Below are positions 9,144 through 18,417 of a stretch of 64,000 bases of DNA, piece by piece. The first letter of the stretch is position 1. Each line of letters begins with the position of its first letter. The stretch spans positions 1 through 64,000 of the forward strand of contig MEQB01000031.1 of assembly GCA_001770015.1 (NCBI GenBank). The letters are read 5' to 3'. This DNA comes from Bdellovibrionales bacterium RIFOXYC1_FULL_37_79 (GTDB taxonomy: Bacteria > Bdellovibrionota > Bacteriovoracia > Bacteriovoracales > Bacteriovoracaceae). The translations under genes were made by a program, and so were the position numbers. A model generated the notes under the pieces. It had not been told where the DNA came from, searched no databases, and was given only the letters and a program-made list of their open reading frames with translations.

Positions 9144-10085
9144 TTACGTCTTTTTTAAAATGTGCTTTTGTGACTCTTGACACTCTTTTAGAGATTTCTC
9201 AAATTCATCATCCAATTCTTTCTTCACAATATAATTGACTATCTTCGGAGCAAAATCAATCGTTGGATTATATATCACACCAAACTTCCCAAATTGAAAA
9301 TCGACAAGATATACAGGAAATGAAATTTCTCTTCCAGCTTGATAAGCAAAACTTCCTGTTGTCTCATTTCCAAACCATAATGGCTTATGTGGGCCGACAG
9401 CATTTGTTGCCTCTTTTGCTGGGCCGCTCATATAGATAACCTCTGAATAATTGAGACAATTCTTGTCGCCAACAACGATACTAGGGGTTCCTCCGACACT
9501 TGGACAAGATGAACTTTTTAAAGTTTCTAAGAAACTAATAAAATACCTATTTGCCTCAGTTCTTACACTTTCAGGAATATTCCTCTCGGTAGAACTAGCA
9601 ATTATACTCAATTCACTGTGGCCAACTTCTTGAACTCTCAATAAGCAGTCATTTAAATATCCTTGCAAAACTCGAAAGCCATCAATATCACCTATCCAAC
9701 ATGACGGACCAGCATTACAACATGAACCTTGAGAAATTTTATATATCTCATAGCCATTTACCAAGTTACCAACGACCATAAAATCAGTCTCTTGATTAGA
9801 CTCGTTATGCTTTTGCAAAAAATAATCATTTATTGGCTTAATATCATGAAAGTTTATACTCTCATTATAAATCCCTTCAATCGCTCTTTTTGCATATTCT
9901 ACATTGCCTGCAAAAGATATGGAAACGGATGGTGTAATCAATATTGTCTTTAGCCGACCTACAAAACTTTCTTTTGCTAACTGAAATGCTTTAGGATAAT
10001 TGTAATTAAGTGAATACGTTAGCTTCGTATCCGATAGAATGATCACCCCTTCATCAGATATTTTTTTTGCTACGACCAGAGTCAT
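9144..10085 (-). CDS. Proteasome/HslV-like Ntn hydrolase
   Basis: A 313-residue protein. After Met removal, Thr2 would be the N-terminal nucleophile (MTLVVAKK). It is followed by EGVIILSDTKLT (Asp19) and GRLKTILITPSVSISFAGN (Lys46). This is the Thr...Asp...Lys and central FAG pattern of proteasome beta and HslV subunits, with a slightly longer first loop. The C-terminal half carries a Cys-rich segment GSCCNAGPSC and has no family I recognise. It begins 11 bp after a two-helix membrane protein on the same strand. A proteolytic or amidase role is inferred from the fold pattern only. Confidence 0.65.
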   Translation of the reverse strand: MTLVVAKKISDEGVIILSDTKLTYSLNYNYPKAFQLAKESFVGRLKTILITPSVSISFAGNVEYAKRAIEGIYNESINFHDIKPINDYFLQKHNESNQETDFMVVGNLVNGYEIYKISQGSCCNAGPSCWIGDIDGFRVLQGYLNDCLLRVQEVGHSELSIIASSTERNIPESVRTEANRYFISFLETLKSSSCPSVGGTPSIVVGDKNCLNYSEVIYMSGPAKEATNAVGPHKPLWFGNETTGSFAYQAGREISFPVYLVDFQFGKFGVIYNPTIDFAPKIVNYIVKKELDDEFEKSLKECQESQKHILKKT

Positions 10086-10096
10086 AATTAACTCGT

Positions 10097-11092
10097 TTAA
10101 TCTTTCTTGATTAAGTACATTTTTTGGAGATGTTCTTTGAGATCATTCCAATTCATTTGGTTATTGAATTTATCTTTTAAAGTTCTGAAATACTCTTGAT
10201 ATTTTTTCTTATCATCAGTTAGTTCCACATATTTCGATAGATTGTACTCAAAGCTAATAAACACCTTTCTTAATGAGAACTCATCCTTTTCGTAATCATG
10301 ACCATTAACATTAACAAGGAAAAAATGGAAGGGGTTCGTTCTTGGATGAAAGTTGTTCATTCCACCACTAAACACTCTAATTTTTAAATCATAGAATCTG
10401 TTATTAAATGAAATTTCCCGCCATTCGTCTTTATATTGGTAAGATATTTCTGAATCTTTTGGCAAAGAAATCGATAATTTTTCTAGGTCGCTTCTGAACG
10501 TATCACTCCGATTATTAAATCCAAGTTTCTTGTTAACTTTATCCACCTGATCCTTACTAATCTGAACAAGACCATTTACCTTCGCAAGATCGCTTAACGG
10601 AAAAGACAGCTTCTCTGTAATAAAATCCATTTCTTCATTAGGTAAAATCCATCCATTACCAATTCGCTCTAAGAGAATATATTCAACGACATCTACATAA
10701 TCCTTCTCAACAGCTTCTCTTTCAATGTAATTTTCAATATAAGTAGAAGCAAACAATTGTTGAGTATAAGCTGTAAATTGCTTCAGGTTAGGGTCAAGTT
10801 CATCACTCAAAGGACTAAAGGGCTCAATTTTTACTTTATTTTTTACTAGCAAATTCATGTGACCCAAATAAGTTTCTTTCTCTTGATATAATCCCAAACT
10901 GGTTTTAAAAAGAAGGAAGATTGCTAAAAGAGCACCGCCAAGAGAAGGAAATAAAACTTCAAATGACTTGAAACTCCAAGCAGTGCTTTTAAAGATATGA
11001 GCTGCGTAAAAAAACGCAACCGCAAACACAAGTAGATATGCTACACAAACTATTGGGCCAATCATATTTTTTATTTCCTTCTTATTTATCAT
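10097..11092 (-). CDS. Two-helix membrane protein paired with the Ntn hydrolase
   Basis: A 331-residue protein with two N-terminal membrane helices (about residues 11-33 and 46-67), followed by a soluble domain of about 260 residues that is probably cytoplasmic. ATG 11092 has a GAGGG site just upstream. It is the first gene of a two-gene operon with the Ntn-hydrolase-like protein. Membrane-anchored partners beside an enzyme are common in abortive-infection modules, but this soluble domain is not one I recognise. Confidence 0.7.
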   Translation of the reverse strand: MINKKEIKNMIGPIVCVAYLLVFAVAFFYAAHIFKSTAWSFKSFEVLFPSLGGALLAIFLLFKTSLGLYQEKETYLGHMNLLVKNKVKIEPFSPLSDELDPNLKQFTAYTQQLFASTYIENYIEREAVEKDYVDVVEYILLERIGNGWILPNEEMDFITEKLSFPLSDLAKVNGLVQISKDQVDKVNKKLGFNNRSDTFRSDLEKLSISLPKDSEISYQYKDEWREISFNNRFYDLKIRVFSGGMNNFHPRTNPFHFFLVNVNGHDYEKDEFSLRKVFISFEYNLSKYVELTDDKKKYQEYFRTLKDKFNNQMNWNDLKEHLQKMYLIKKD

Positions 11093-11125
11093 TATCCCTC
11101 AAACAATACTTTTTCTAATTTCTCT

Positions 11126-11152
11126 GGTCTTCTCAGTAAACAGTGGATGGCA
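11126..11152. repeat. 27-bp direct repeat, upstream-side copy
   Basis: This is the second copy of the repeat at 8973-8999, identical at 25 of 27 positions. It lies just upstream of the membrane-protein gene start, so the two copies enclose the whole two-gene cassette of about 2.1 kb. Confidence 0.8.
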
Positions 11153-11303
11153 ATATATCACACTAAATTTAGTCAAAGAAGAGACATCGAAGTTTACATG
11201 AGTAAAATTTTATTGGTTATATAATTTTTTGGCCAGGAGAAAACTTTGCCCAAAAAATTGTAAAATAACAACCACAACTTTTCGATCTTGATTCGGATAA
11301 AAT

Positions 11304-12158
11304 TCAAACTTTTTCCACCAAATCTTCCTCTTCTTTTGAATCAGACGTTGCATACCTCCCAATATAAGCAAGTGATGAATGCCCTAACCGTTGAGCTGCA
11401 AATGAATCTCCTTTCAATTGTCGGACGTTATAGGCATGACGATGGCGGAACTTATGTGGAGTAACATGAATTTTCTCCTGCAATCGCAGGCGCACATTGG
11501 CCACGCCGGCTACTCGATGAATTGCCTTGGCAATACCATTTCTGCTAAGGTTATCCCCATAACGATTTGTGAACAAGTAATCACTGCCATCTGTACGATG
11601 AACACTAATGTATTCATTAATTAATTCGCAACACTCTTTACTTATTCTCACGTCGCGAATCTTTCCACCTTTACAACGAACCTCAACCAGTTTTTTACCC
11701 TTGTCGTGAAACTGCCATAGCTTTACCCCTAATATCTCATGAATGCGAAGGCCAGAATTATTTAACAAGGCCATCATTGTTTTGTTTCTAAAATTTTGTG
11801 AATGTTCACTCTGTTGACCACTTGTTAAAACATCAGATGTTTTCATCAGCCTGTGAAAAGAAAGATCATCAACACGCTTAGGCTTAAGTGGAGCAATCTG
11901 AAGCTCCCGAATTTTCCAACAGGGATCATGAGTAATAACTCCCTCATCTCGTAGCCATCGGCCAAAGGCTCTAATCGTAGCAAGAATTCTATTAACGCTT
12001 GCAGGTGCATATTCCTGTTTTATAAGTTCATCCACGAAAAGTTTGCTATCTCGCAAGTACCACTCATCGGCTTTTAGATGATTATTGATCCCGTGGAAAA
12101 ATAATAGAAACTTTTGCAAGTCTTCCTGTTTTGCTTTGATAGATAATGGTGATAACAA
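11304..12158 (-). CDS. Tyrosine recombinase (XerC/D-type integrase)
   Basis: A 284-residue integrase with a SAM-like N-terminal core-binding domain (about 10-90) and a full catalytic set: Arg138 in SGLRIHE, Lys163/Lys166 in CKGGK, His235 and Arg238 in HKFRHR, His260 in LGHSS, and nucleophile Tyr269. It cuts and rejoins DNA through a 3'-phosphotyrosine. No ATG is available; TTG 12158 is the first start after an in-frame TAG, so the N-terminus may be slightly shortened. It is a likely mobilising enzyme for part of this island, but I could not find its attachment site. Confidence 0.88.
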   Translation of the reverse strand: MLSPLSIKAKQEDLQKFLLFFHGINNHLKADEWYLRDSKLFVDELIKQEYAPASVNRILATIRAFGRWLRDEGVITHDPCWKIRELQIAPLKPKRVDDLSFHRLMKTSDVLTSGQQSEHSQNFRNKTMMALLNNSGLRIHEILGVKLWQFHDKGKKLVEVRCKGGKIRDVRISKECCELINEYISVHRTDGSDYLFTNRYGDNLSRNGIAKAIHRVAGVANVRLRLQEKIHVTPHKFRHRHAYNVRQLKGDSFAAQRLGHSSLAYIGRYATSDSKEEEDLVEKV

Positions 12159-12466
12159 AAGATTGAAGACCGTGAACTAAAGCGTCAGTAACAGTTGAGA
12201 GTCGGCAAGTTTCTGGGCCACGGCAGGAAGAAAGATCTACTGCATCATCAAGATATTAACAAAAAATCTTTTGTCGAATGCCAGAAGGCTTATTTGAAAA
12301 AATAATTCCACATGATTAATGTCGTTGAAAGGCAATAATGTAATCACTAGCCCCTTAATACCTTCAAATATTTGTAATTTTAAATTGTCCCATCTACAAA
12401 GCATAACCAATGAAGTTCATTATAGCGTTCTACTAAGAGAAATTCACATTATCTTAACTGATTCTA
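12159..12466. other. Intergenic region, nothing recognised
   Basis: About 300 bp between the integrase start and the end of the metalloprotease gene. It is AT-rich, with no convincing ORF, no strong hairpin and no repeat that I can see. An integrase promoter should lie near its left end. Confidence 0.5.
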
Positions 12467-14101
12467 TTATTTTCTATTTTCTTTTTCTACTGCCCATTTC
12501 CATAAGTGTTGGCCAATCTTAAGAAAATCATTTGATATTGCTTGAATATCTCCACTATTCATATTGACTCTGGTAAGTAATTCTATCTCAACATTCTTTC
12601 TTGCCAAGAAGAATCCTTCTGTAGAAAAGTTTGTACAAGCTGGAGGGAACATTTCAAAAAATTGATCAACAGGTTTAGTTATTAATTCTTCAAAATTTCT
12701 TACTTTATATTTATGAAATATTTGTTGTTTTTCCGTATTACTTTTTAAGTGAAATCTTTTTCTTAGTAACTTTTTAAATATTTTCCCTTGAGCATAGTAT
12801 ATTCCATGAAAATCGCTTTTCTGTCCTGGGATCATTAAATAAGGAAAAAATTTATTAAACGTTGAAAATGGATTATCAACAATTGATGTAATATCTGCCA
12901 TTAATTCATTTAAATTTTCAGTATTAATATTTTCTATTTCTTCAACGTTAGACAAAAGATCTTTAAGTACATTGTTGTTTTTAACTAAACTATTATAAAT
13001 AGGAACAGGAGTACCAAAAAGCTCCTTTCTTTCATGAAATTTTTTCATTCGAGCAATTATCAAATGTGTTGCTTCATGAACGATTATATTGTTTTGTTGT
13101 TCCGTATTAATCATTTGGTCATCGATAGCAAATAAATTAACAACCATGTAATTTTGATCATGCGCTCGTCCACCGAATGATGCATCTGGTGCTTTAATAT
13201 AACGTATTCCAACTGGTTGATTAAATATATTTTGTGAGATTTCATCTTTTGCAACTAGAGATAATAATTTTCTAGTTGTAGGGTCGATAATCGCAAATGC
13301 AATATAATTTCTTTTTTCAACAATTTTCTCACAAGGATTTATTCCGCTATAGGCATGATCTATAGGTGAGCAAAACCAATTATTGCTGAATGTAATATTT
13401 TCAAACTCGTCAGAAAGAATAAAATCTTTCACTTCTTCAGAATATAAAAACTTGTAATACATTCGAAATACCTTACTCCATAAGTTCGCAGGATTTTGAA
13501 TTTTTAAATTTTTATTTAATTTATTAAAATCTTTTATAAAGGTATCAGGATCACTTTTAATTTTTTCTACAGTATGATTATCAACATCAATCTTATTTAT
13601 AACTGCATTAATATTTGCAATATAAAGTGCAACTACATTTGGTAAAGAATCAGCATCCCATTCGTCTACTTTTCCGCTTAACCCAGGTTTGTAATTGAAG
13701 GATTCTTCTAGTGCTTTTATTCTTTTGTATAGTGCCGTTTTATTAATTTTATCAAAATCTGGATGATCTTTTAAATAAAATAATAACTTTTTGTCTAAGG
13801 CCTCTAGCAACCTTTCATACTGATCCCAAGTCTCAATTCTGTTTATTAAATTTGCCAAATCCGAATCTTTAAAAACTTCTCTAAAAGTTATATCTTGTAG
13901 GTTAGGGAGAATATCTGTTTTAAAATGTTCAAACTTTTCAGAATCATCTTCAGGACAAGGTAATCCTCTTAGGTATTGAGAATCCAGTGCCTCCAATTTG
14001 AGCTCATTAATTTGCTTACCAACTTTTATTTCTGTACATTGGGTTTTCTCTTCTACCGTCGCTGCAAGTGAAAAATTTACAAATATGCATGAAAAGCACA
14101 A
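12467..14101 (-). CDS. Secreted zinc metalloprotease-like protein (HEATH motif)
   Basis: A protein of about 544 residues with the zincin signature HEATH in IIVHEATHLII (near residue 340); the two His bind zinc and Glu is catalytic. The N-terminus is an export signal ending at about SLAA, but the annotated TTG at 14101 cuts into it. Reading upstream, the frame continues KKIIFIAIL, while a plausible TTG start with KALKK is one base out of frame across a run of seven A. A one-base homopolymer change would restore a perfect signal peptide. The rest is Asn/Lys-rich with no recognised domain. Confidence 0.72.
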   Translation of the reverse strand: MCFSCIFVNFSLAATVEEKTQCTEIKVGKQINELKLEALDSQYLRGLPCPEDDSEKFEHFKTDILPNLQDITFREVFKDSDLANLINRIETWDQYERLLEALDKKLLFYLKDHPDFDKINKTALYKRIKALEESFNYKPGLSGKVDEWDADSLPNVVALYIANINAVINKIDVDNHTVEKIKSDPDTFIKDFNKLNKNLKIQNPANLWSKVFRMYYKFLYSEEVKDFILSDEFENITFSNNWFCSPIDHAYSGINPCEKIVEKRNYIAFAIIDPTTRKLLSLVAKDEISQNIFNQPVGIRYIKAPDASFGGRAHDQNYMVVNLFAIDDQMINTEQQNNIIVHEATHLIIARMKKFHERKELFGTPVPIYNSLVKNNNVLKDLLSNVEEIENINTENLNELMADITSIVDNPFSTFNKFFPYLMIPGQKSDFHGIYYAQGKIFKKLLRKRFHLKSNTEKQQIFHKYKVRNFEELITKPVDQFFEMFPPACTNFSTEGFFLARKNVEIELLTRVNMNSGDIQAISNDFLKIGQHLWKWAVEKENRK

Positions 14102-14130
14102 GATAGCTATGAAAATGATTTTTTTAATGC

Positions 14131-14543
14131 TTTCAATTGTTATATTTGAACTCCCTTTCTGTTGATAACTTATCGGTATCTTGTGCTAATTATTGAAAGA
14201 ACGCTTAAGTCCATTCGATTTGTTTTTTTGCTTTCAATTCCTGTAATTACCAACAGTTGTCCCAATTTAGTATCTAGATGTTCTTTAACTCAGCAAAATA
14301 CGCAGTATAGGTCCGACAGCAAAAAATATAATATTAATACAGGTAAGGTATAAGCCTCCATGAATTTTTGAGGTATTTTGTAAATTTATCGCCGTATATT
14401 TTAAGCAAAATGCTTTTCTTCAAACTTTAGCTGTTTGGTAAGATCTCTAAAAAATCTTATGCATTTAATATAGATAAAGATATTTGATATCACAAATTGT
14501 AATATCAAAACAAGAAACCATTCAGCAATGATAAATCTACAAA
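14131..14543. other. Intergenic region with a possible lipoprotein-like short ORF
   Basis: This lies between the metalloprotease start and the end of the HTH gene. On the plus strand a frame ending at 14353 reads FVFLLSIPVITNSCPN, which looks like a lipoprotein signal, but it has no ATG and no ribosome site, so I do not call it a gene. The rest is AT-rich with no clear terminator. Confidence 0.35.
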
Positions 14544-14978
14544 TTAAGCACTCATCGCCTGTGAATACAGACCTTTTTTGGATGGCGTTTTATCTTTCTG
14601 ATATTTTTCTCTAAGACTCTTTATTGCAGCTTCTGCAATTTCAATCAGAAATTCATTTTGAATACTGCCCAAATGAATAGCAGACACAACATCAAGCATC
14701 GTTTCGTCTGCCATTTTGTATCGGGGAATAGTGAGGACATGAAGGATAACTTCAGGAGAAAGAGTCTGATCTTTTGAAAGGGCCTCAACAACGTATAACA
14801 AGCTGAGAAGTCGTTTACCAAGCTTGTTAGTCTTAACTTCAGAAAAAGGTTTTTCAATATTCATTGATAAGGTGGTAGGAGTCACTCCTAACAAAGAAGC
14901 AACCATCTTCTTTTTGCACTTCAAACTATCCATCAACTCATCTATGATAGTTCTTGTTAAAATATTTTGAGTTTCCAT
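14544..14978 (-). CDS. HTH protein, possible antitoxin or regulator
   Basis: A 144-residue protein with a helix-turn-helix at about residues 20-42 (KKKMVASLLGVTPTTLSMNI), followed by a helical region. The layout recalls the N-terminus of Xre/ParS-type antitoxins, but the usual C-terminal set domain is not evident. It is divergent from an unknown 232-residue gene, with 155 bp between the starts that could hold shared operators. A toxin-antitoxin role is inference from arrangement. Confidence 0.65.
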   Translation of the reverse strand: METQNILTRTIIDELMDSLKCKKKMVASLLGVTPTTLSMNIEKPFSEVKTNKLGKRLLSLLYVVEALSKDQTLSPEVILHVLTIPRYKMADETMLDVVSAIHLGSIQNEFLIEIAEAAIKSLREKYQKDKTPSKKGLYSQAMSA

Positions 14979-15133
14979 AAGATACCTCTTTCTCCTATCT
15001 TGTCGGAAGCCATCTGGATTAATTTAAATTAAAACGCCATATTTATCTTATTTTAACATAATATTTAGATTTTTTCAGCACAAAAATTTAAATATCACAC
15101 AAATGGTTAAAATTACGTATTAGGGTTAACTAT

Positions 15134-15832
15134 ATGAAAAGAGGTATTAGAGCACGAGAATTCATAAGAAAATATAGTAATTTCAGGGAGATAGAGAAAA
15201 AAGACATTGAAAAGGCCATACATAGAGTTTTGGCCAGTCCTGAGGATAATTCCTTCAAAAGGGACTATTTAGCCCCTTACAGGCAAGAGCACCCTACGAA
15301 TAAACAACTCACCATTTTCTTTGAAAATTTCGCCGATAAAGACAAAGTTTTTTTCGTATGGATTAACGATAACTCATGTCCTCATGATACCCATAAAAGT
15401 CACGGGGAAGATCCATGTCTGGTTCAATTTAAAAAACTTCAGCAAGGCGGACAACTTGAAGAGTATTGCCCCGAATTTCATGAAGGAAAATTACAAATTA
15501 CTCCAAGAGCAACCGATCCGCACTTTCTTAGATTTTCAGCAATTGATATTGAAACCTATACCAATATCTTAAATGACGGGGAAACCTATTATTGCCTATC
15601 TCTAACTTCAACTGATAGGCAAGGGGATGAGAATGATGATCTATTTATTCATCACCTATCCCTGTTTTTGAAAGTAATCAAAGAACACTTCAAAAAAAAT
15701 AATCAAAATTTTGAATTGAGAATCCCCCCTTATTTTAACGAAGAAATCATTGATCATTTGAAAGCTGCATACGATGCTTCTGATTGGGAAAAAATTGAAG
15801 AAGAGAATATATTTTCTCTAAAACTATTATAA
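15134..15832 (+). CDS. Hypothetical protein divergent from the HTH gene
   Basis: A 232-residue soluble protein with a basic N-terminus (MKRGIRAREFIRKY), no signal peptide and no membrane segment. A central stretch contains CPHDTH..HGEDPC, where Cys and His could bind metal. The start is ATG 15134. I do not recognise the family. Its divergent HTH neighbour and the island context make an effector/regulator pair possible. Confidence 0.65.
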   Translation: MKRGIRAREFIRKYSNFREIEKKDIEKAIHRVLASPEDNSFKRDYLAPYRQEHPTNKQLTIFFENFADKDKVFFVWINDNSCPHDTHKSHGEDPCLVQFKKLQQGGQLEEYCPEFHEGKLQITPRATDPHFLRFSAIDIETYTNILNDGETYYCLSLTSTDRQGDENDDLFIHHLSLFLKVIKEHFKKNNQNFELRIPPYFNEEIIDHLKAAYDASDWEKIEEENIFSLKLL

Positions 15833-15870
15833 TTTTCCTTTAGTTCCATACTATGTAAAAAGATCACCCA

Positions 15871-16059
15871 TCAATGGTTCTTTAAAATGCTGTAGACCGA
15901 TTTTGAATGCCACTGGCCCTTTCTAGTCTTGGTAGGAATTTTGAGAATATTAAAAATATCTGCAATCTTATGATAACTAAATCCTTTAATGAGAACATTG
16001 AAATATTTTCTGGCGAAAAAAGCGTTAGGATAGAGGAGATTAATGACCCCATTTTTATT
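15871..16059 (-). pseudogene. Serine recombinase remnant (Recombinase-domain fragment)
   Basis: About 62 codons are open on the minus strand but lack a start. They include GFSYHKIADIFNILKIPTK and then GQWHSKSVYSILKN. The order G.S..KIA..LN...I.T..G.W....V..IL.N is the hallmark of the Recombinase domain of large serine recombinases. No catalytic resolvase domain is found nearby, so this is a decayed tail of a lost integrase. The flanking stretches 15833-15870 and 16060-16281 hold no gene that I can see. Confidence 0.5.
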
Positions 16060-16281
16060 TTATCCTAACCCAAATCCAAGAAATTTCTTTATAACGATTG
16101 TATTCAATCTTTCTGTTACCATCACAAATAATATTATAAATAGAAATTTCATTTTCACTCCCAAGTAACCAATGCTGGTTCATTTATCCTCTCTAAATAA
16201 GTGTTCTATCCAATTAAATATCGATGGATAGTTCCTCTTAAATTCTTTGTTATTAAACAAGTAATGCTCAATATTATTCGC

Positions 16282-17727
16282 TCACAAGCTCAACTGTTTA
16301 TTTGAACTACCATCAATTATCATGTTTGGATGACTTGAGTAGTCAATTGAATTAAGTACACTTGAGGTAATTGGCCGCTTTGAGTCCCAGAAAATTATTG
16401 AATCAATTGTCTGCAAATATTCTTCACTATTCAGAGCTTTTAAAATACTTTTGGCTTCAAGCTCAGAGTCACACGCAATAAAATAGCAAGTATCATCTAA
16501 CATACATGGCTTGCCGTCCACTGGTCCTATTAATTGGAAACTTATTTTTTTATACAACCCAGAAATTGCTACCTTCCAGGGCTTGAAAGAATAAGTACCG
16601 ATTCCAAAAATAGAAAATCTTGGGGCTTTTGTATAGATAGAGCTTTTTCTTGCATCCAGATACTCTCCATACTCTAACAAATACTTCCAAGTTTTTGGAT
16701 ACATTCCACAAATTGAATCTGTTTCTTGCCCGACTAATTTCTGTGTAACAAGAACCATTTTTCGAGGATGCAATCTACCGTTTGCTATATCTGAACTCTT
16801 CAGCAACGGATAAAGTAAGTCTGCTTCAATATCCACTTTCTTCTCAAACCCATTTAGCAAGGCTCCATCATCACCAACCATAAATTCCATAACTTTAGAG
16901 CAATCATGCTTAAGGCCTGAACGCCAAACGACTGGAGGGGCTACCCTCTTAAAAGATGAGTCCTGGCTTTTTTTATCACTTAACCTTCCATGAGTTGTAA
17001 CAATTATTTTTTCTGGCTCCTGGTTTTTCTCCAACGATCCATACACGATAAATTCGCTTGAAGTGACATTAATTTGATTAAGGTCAAGTACAAAGAAACC
17101 TGCATCTACGCTTACGCCAAATTCCTTTAGTGCATTGATTCTATAAAATTTTGCAACAATATTTTTTTCTGCGGAAAATGTTTGGAATAATTTTCTCGCA
17201 ACAGAACTCTTTATTATAAACGCCGCTATTCCATTTTTTCCTGAAAATTTTCTAATTAACTGCTCAAGCATCCATTCCGAAATATCAAAATTACTTTTTC
17301 CAGAAATATTATCAAACCCATTTTTAAATCGGGCTTTCTTTTCTGGATTATTTGTAAAATTAATTGCCCCCAACGTTGAACTAGTCACCCAAGGCGGATT
17401 TCCTAATAGAAGAAATGGCCCATCTTTTTTTAATAGACTTTCATAAAAATCAGATGAAAAAAAATCTTCACACTCTAGTTGTAATTTTTTTACTTTATTG
17501 GACAAGGTTTCTCTGGCTAATTCTATGTACTGCTGATTTATATCAAATCCAATATAAGTGGGCTTATCCCCAAAACATGAACTTGCAGCGGCAATAAACG
17601 CCCCGACTCCACATGTAGGTTCCACGATATACTGCGGGGCAATTTTCTTGCCTAGAATCACACAACAAGATTCTGCAAGGCTTAATGGAGTCTGGAAATC
17701 ACCATGTGCAATTTTTTGCTTACTCAT
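16282..17727 (-). CDS. Type II DNA adenine methyltransferase
   Basis: A 481-residue S-adenosylmethionine-dependent DNA methyltransferase. Motif I is EPTCGVGAF (36-44) and the catalytic motif is GNPPWV (109-114), the NPPW form of an N6-adenine enzyme. The C-terminal half should hold target recognition. It starts 4 bp after the restriction endonuclease gene ends, making the last gene of an HTH-REase-MTase operon. It protects host DNA from the paired endonuclease. Confidence 0.85.
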   Translation of the reverse strand: MSKQKIAHGDFQTPLSLAESCCVILGKKIAPQYIVEPTCGVGAFIAAASSCFGDKPTYIGFDINQQYIELARETLSNKVKKLQLECEDFFSSDFYESLLKKDGPFLLLGNPPWVTSSTLGAINFTNNPEKKARFKNGFDNISGKSNFDISEWMLEQLIRKFSGKNGIAAFIIKSSVARKLFQTFSAEKNIVAKFYRINALKEFGVSVDAGFFVLDLNQINVTSSEFIVYGSLEKNQEPEKIIVTTHGRLSDKKSQDSSFKRVAPPVVWRSGLKHDCSKVMEFMVGDDGALLNGFEKKVDIEADLLYPLLKSSDIANGRLHPRKMVLVTQKLVGQETDSICGMYPKTWKYLLEYGEYLDARKSSIYTKAPRFSIFGIGTYSFKPWKVAISGLYKKISFQLIGPVDGKPCMLDDTCYFIACDSELEAKSILKALNSEEYLQTIDSIIFWDSKRPITSSVLNSIDYSSHPNMIIDGSSNKQLSL

Positions 17728-17731
17728 TTAA

Positions 17732-18385
17732 CTAACCAACCTTTAAAATTCCTTTTTCTTTTCCTGCAAAATCAATCACTCTTTGATACTGAAGTCTCCA
17801 CTGGAGAGCATTTGAGATAGTTAAATATCCTTGATCTAATTTTTTCAGCAGAATCTCTTCCGCAATTTTTTCTACCTCAATTTCATCTACAGGAAGATTC
17901 CTATCATTTAAAATTGAGACGATGTCTTCTTTATTTGCCCCAGCCTTTTTTGCATCATTTAGCAATTTCGTAAGAGTGAAATCTGCTGTTCTTTCTTGTT
18001 GTACAAATACAGTATGTAAAAAATTAAGTCTCCCAGCTTTCGTTTTTATATCGTCTTTTTTTTCATAAACGAAAACTAAAAGGTGATACCCAAGGCCAAA
18101 TATTTTTTGTCTTGCCGAACGAAATGGACATGAAGACTGTGGCTGCCTAATACTTGTTGTTTTTATATCAACATTTAAAGTCGGAAGATCCAATCCAGAA
18201 GCAACATTTCCTTTAACTGAAAAATCATATTTCGTTTCAAGAGATGATCGAAATAATTTTTCAATATGAGTTCCAACGGCCTTTCCGTCAGTAACACCGT
18301 AAAGAAGCTCGTGGGTGACTTTTGATTCACTAATTGCAAATATTGCAGCTTCTTCAAGTAATTTTTTTATAGTTAGTACAGACAC
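17732..18385 (-). CDS. Type II restriction endonuclease
   Basis: A protein of about 217 residues. The segment SGLDLPTLNVDIKTTS supplies D...D-x-K of a PD-(D/E)xK nuclease core, with Glu upstream at about residue 50. I place the start at GTG 18385, because the only strong ribosome sequence (GGGAGGGG) lies just before it; an in-frame TTG at 18397 is the alternative. Tight coupling to a DNA methyltransferase and an HTH gene supports the call. The family and target site are not recognised. Confidence 0.72.
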   Translation of the reverse strand: MSVLTIKKLLEEAAIFAISESKVTHELLYGVTDGKAVGTHIEKLFRSSLETKYDFSVKGNVASGLDLPTLNVDIKTTSIRQPQSSCPFRSARQKIFGLGYHLLVFVYEKKDDIKTKAGRLNFLHTVFVQQERTADFTLTKLLNDAKKAGANKEDIVSILNDRNLPVDEIEVEKIAEEILLKKLDQGYLTISNALQWRLQYQRVIDFAGKEKGILKVG

Positions 18386-18417
18386 CGCCCCTCCCAATGT
18401 TTAGACAAAAAACAATT

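Noticed and set aside
14162-14353. Possible 63-codon lipoprotein
   Set aside because: The signal-like segment is attractive but there is no ATG or ribosome site; kept only as a note in the intergenic entry.
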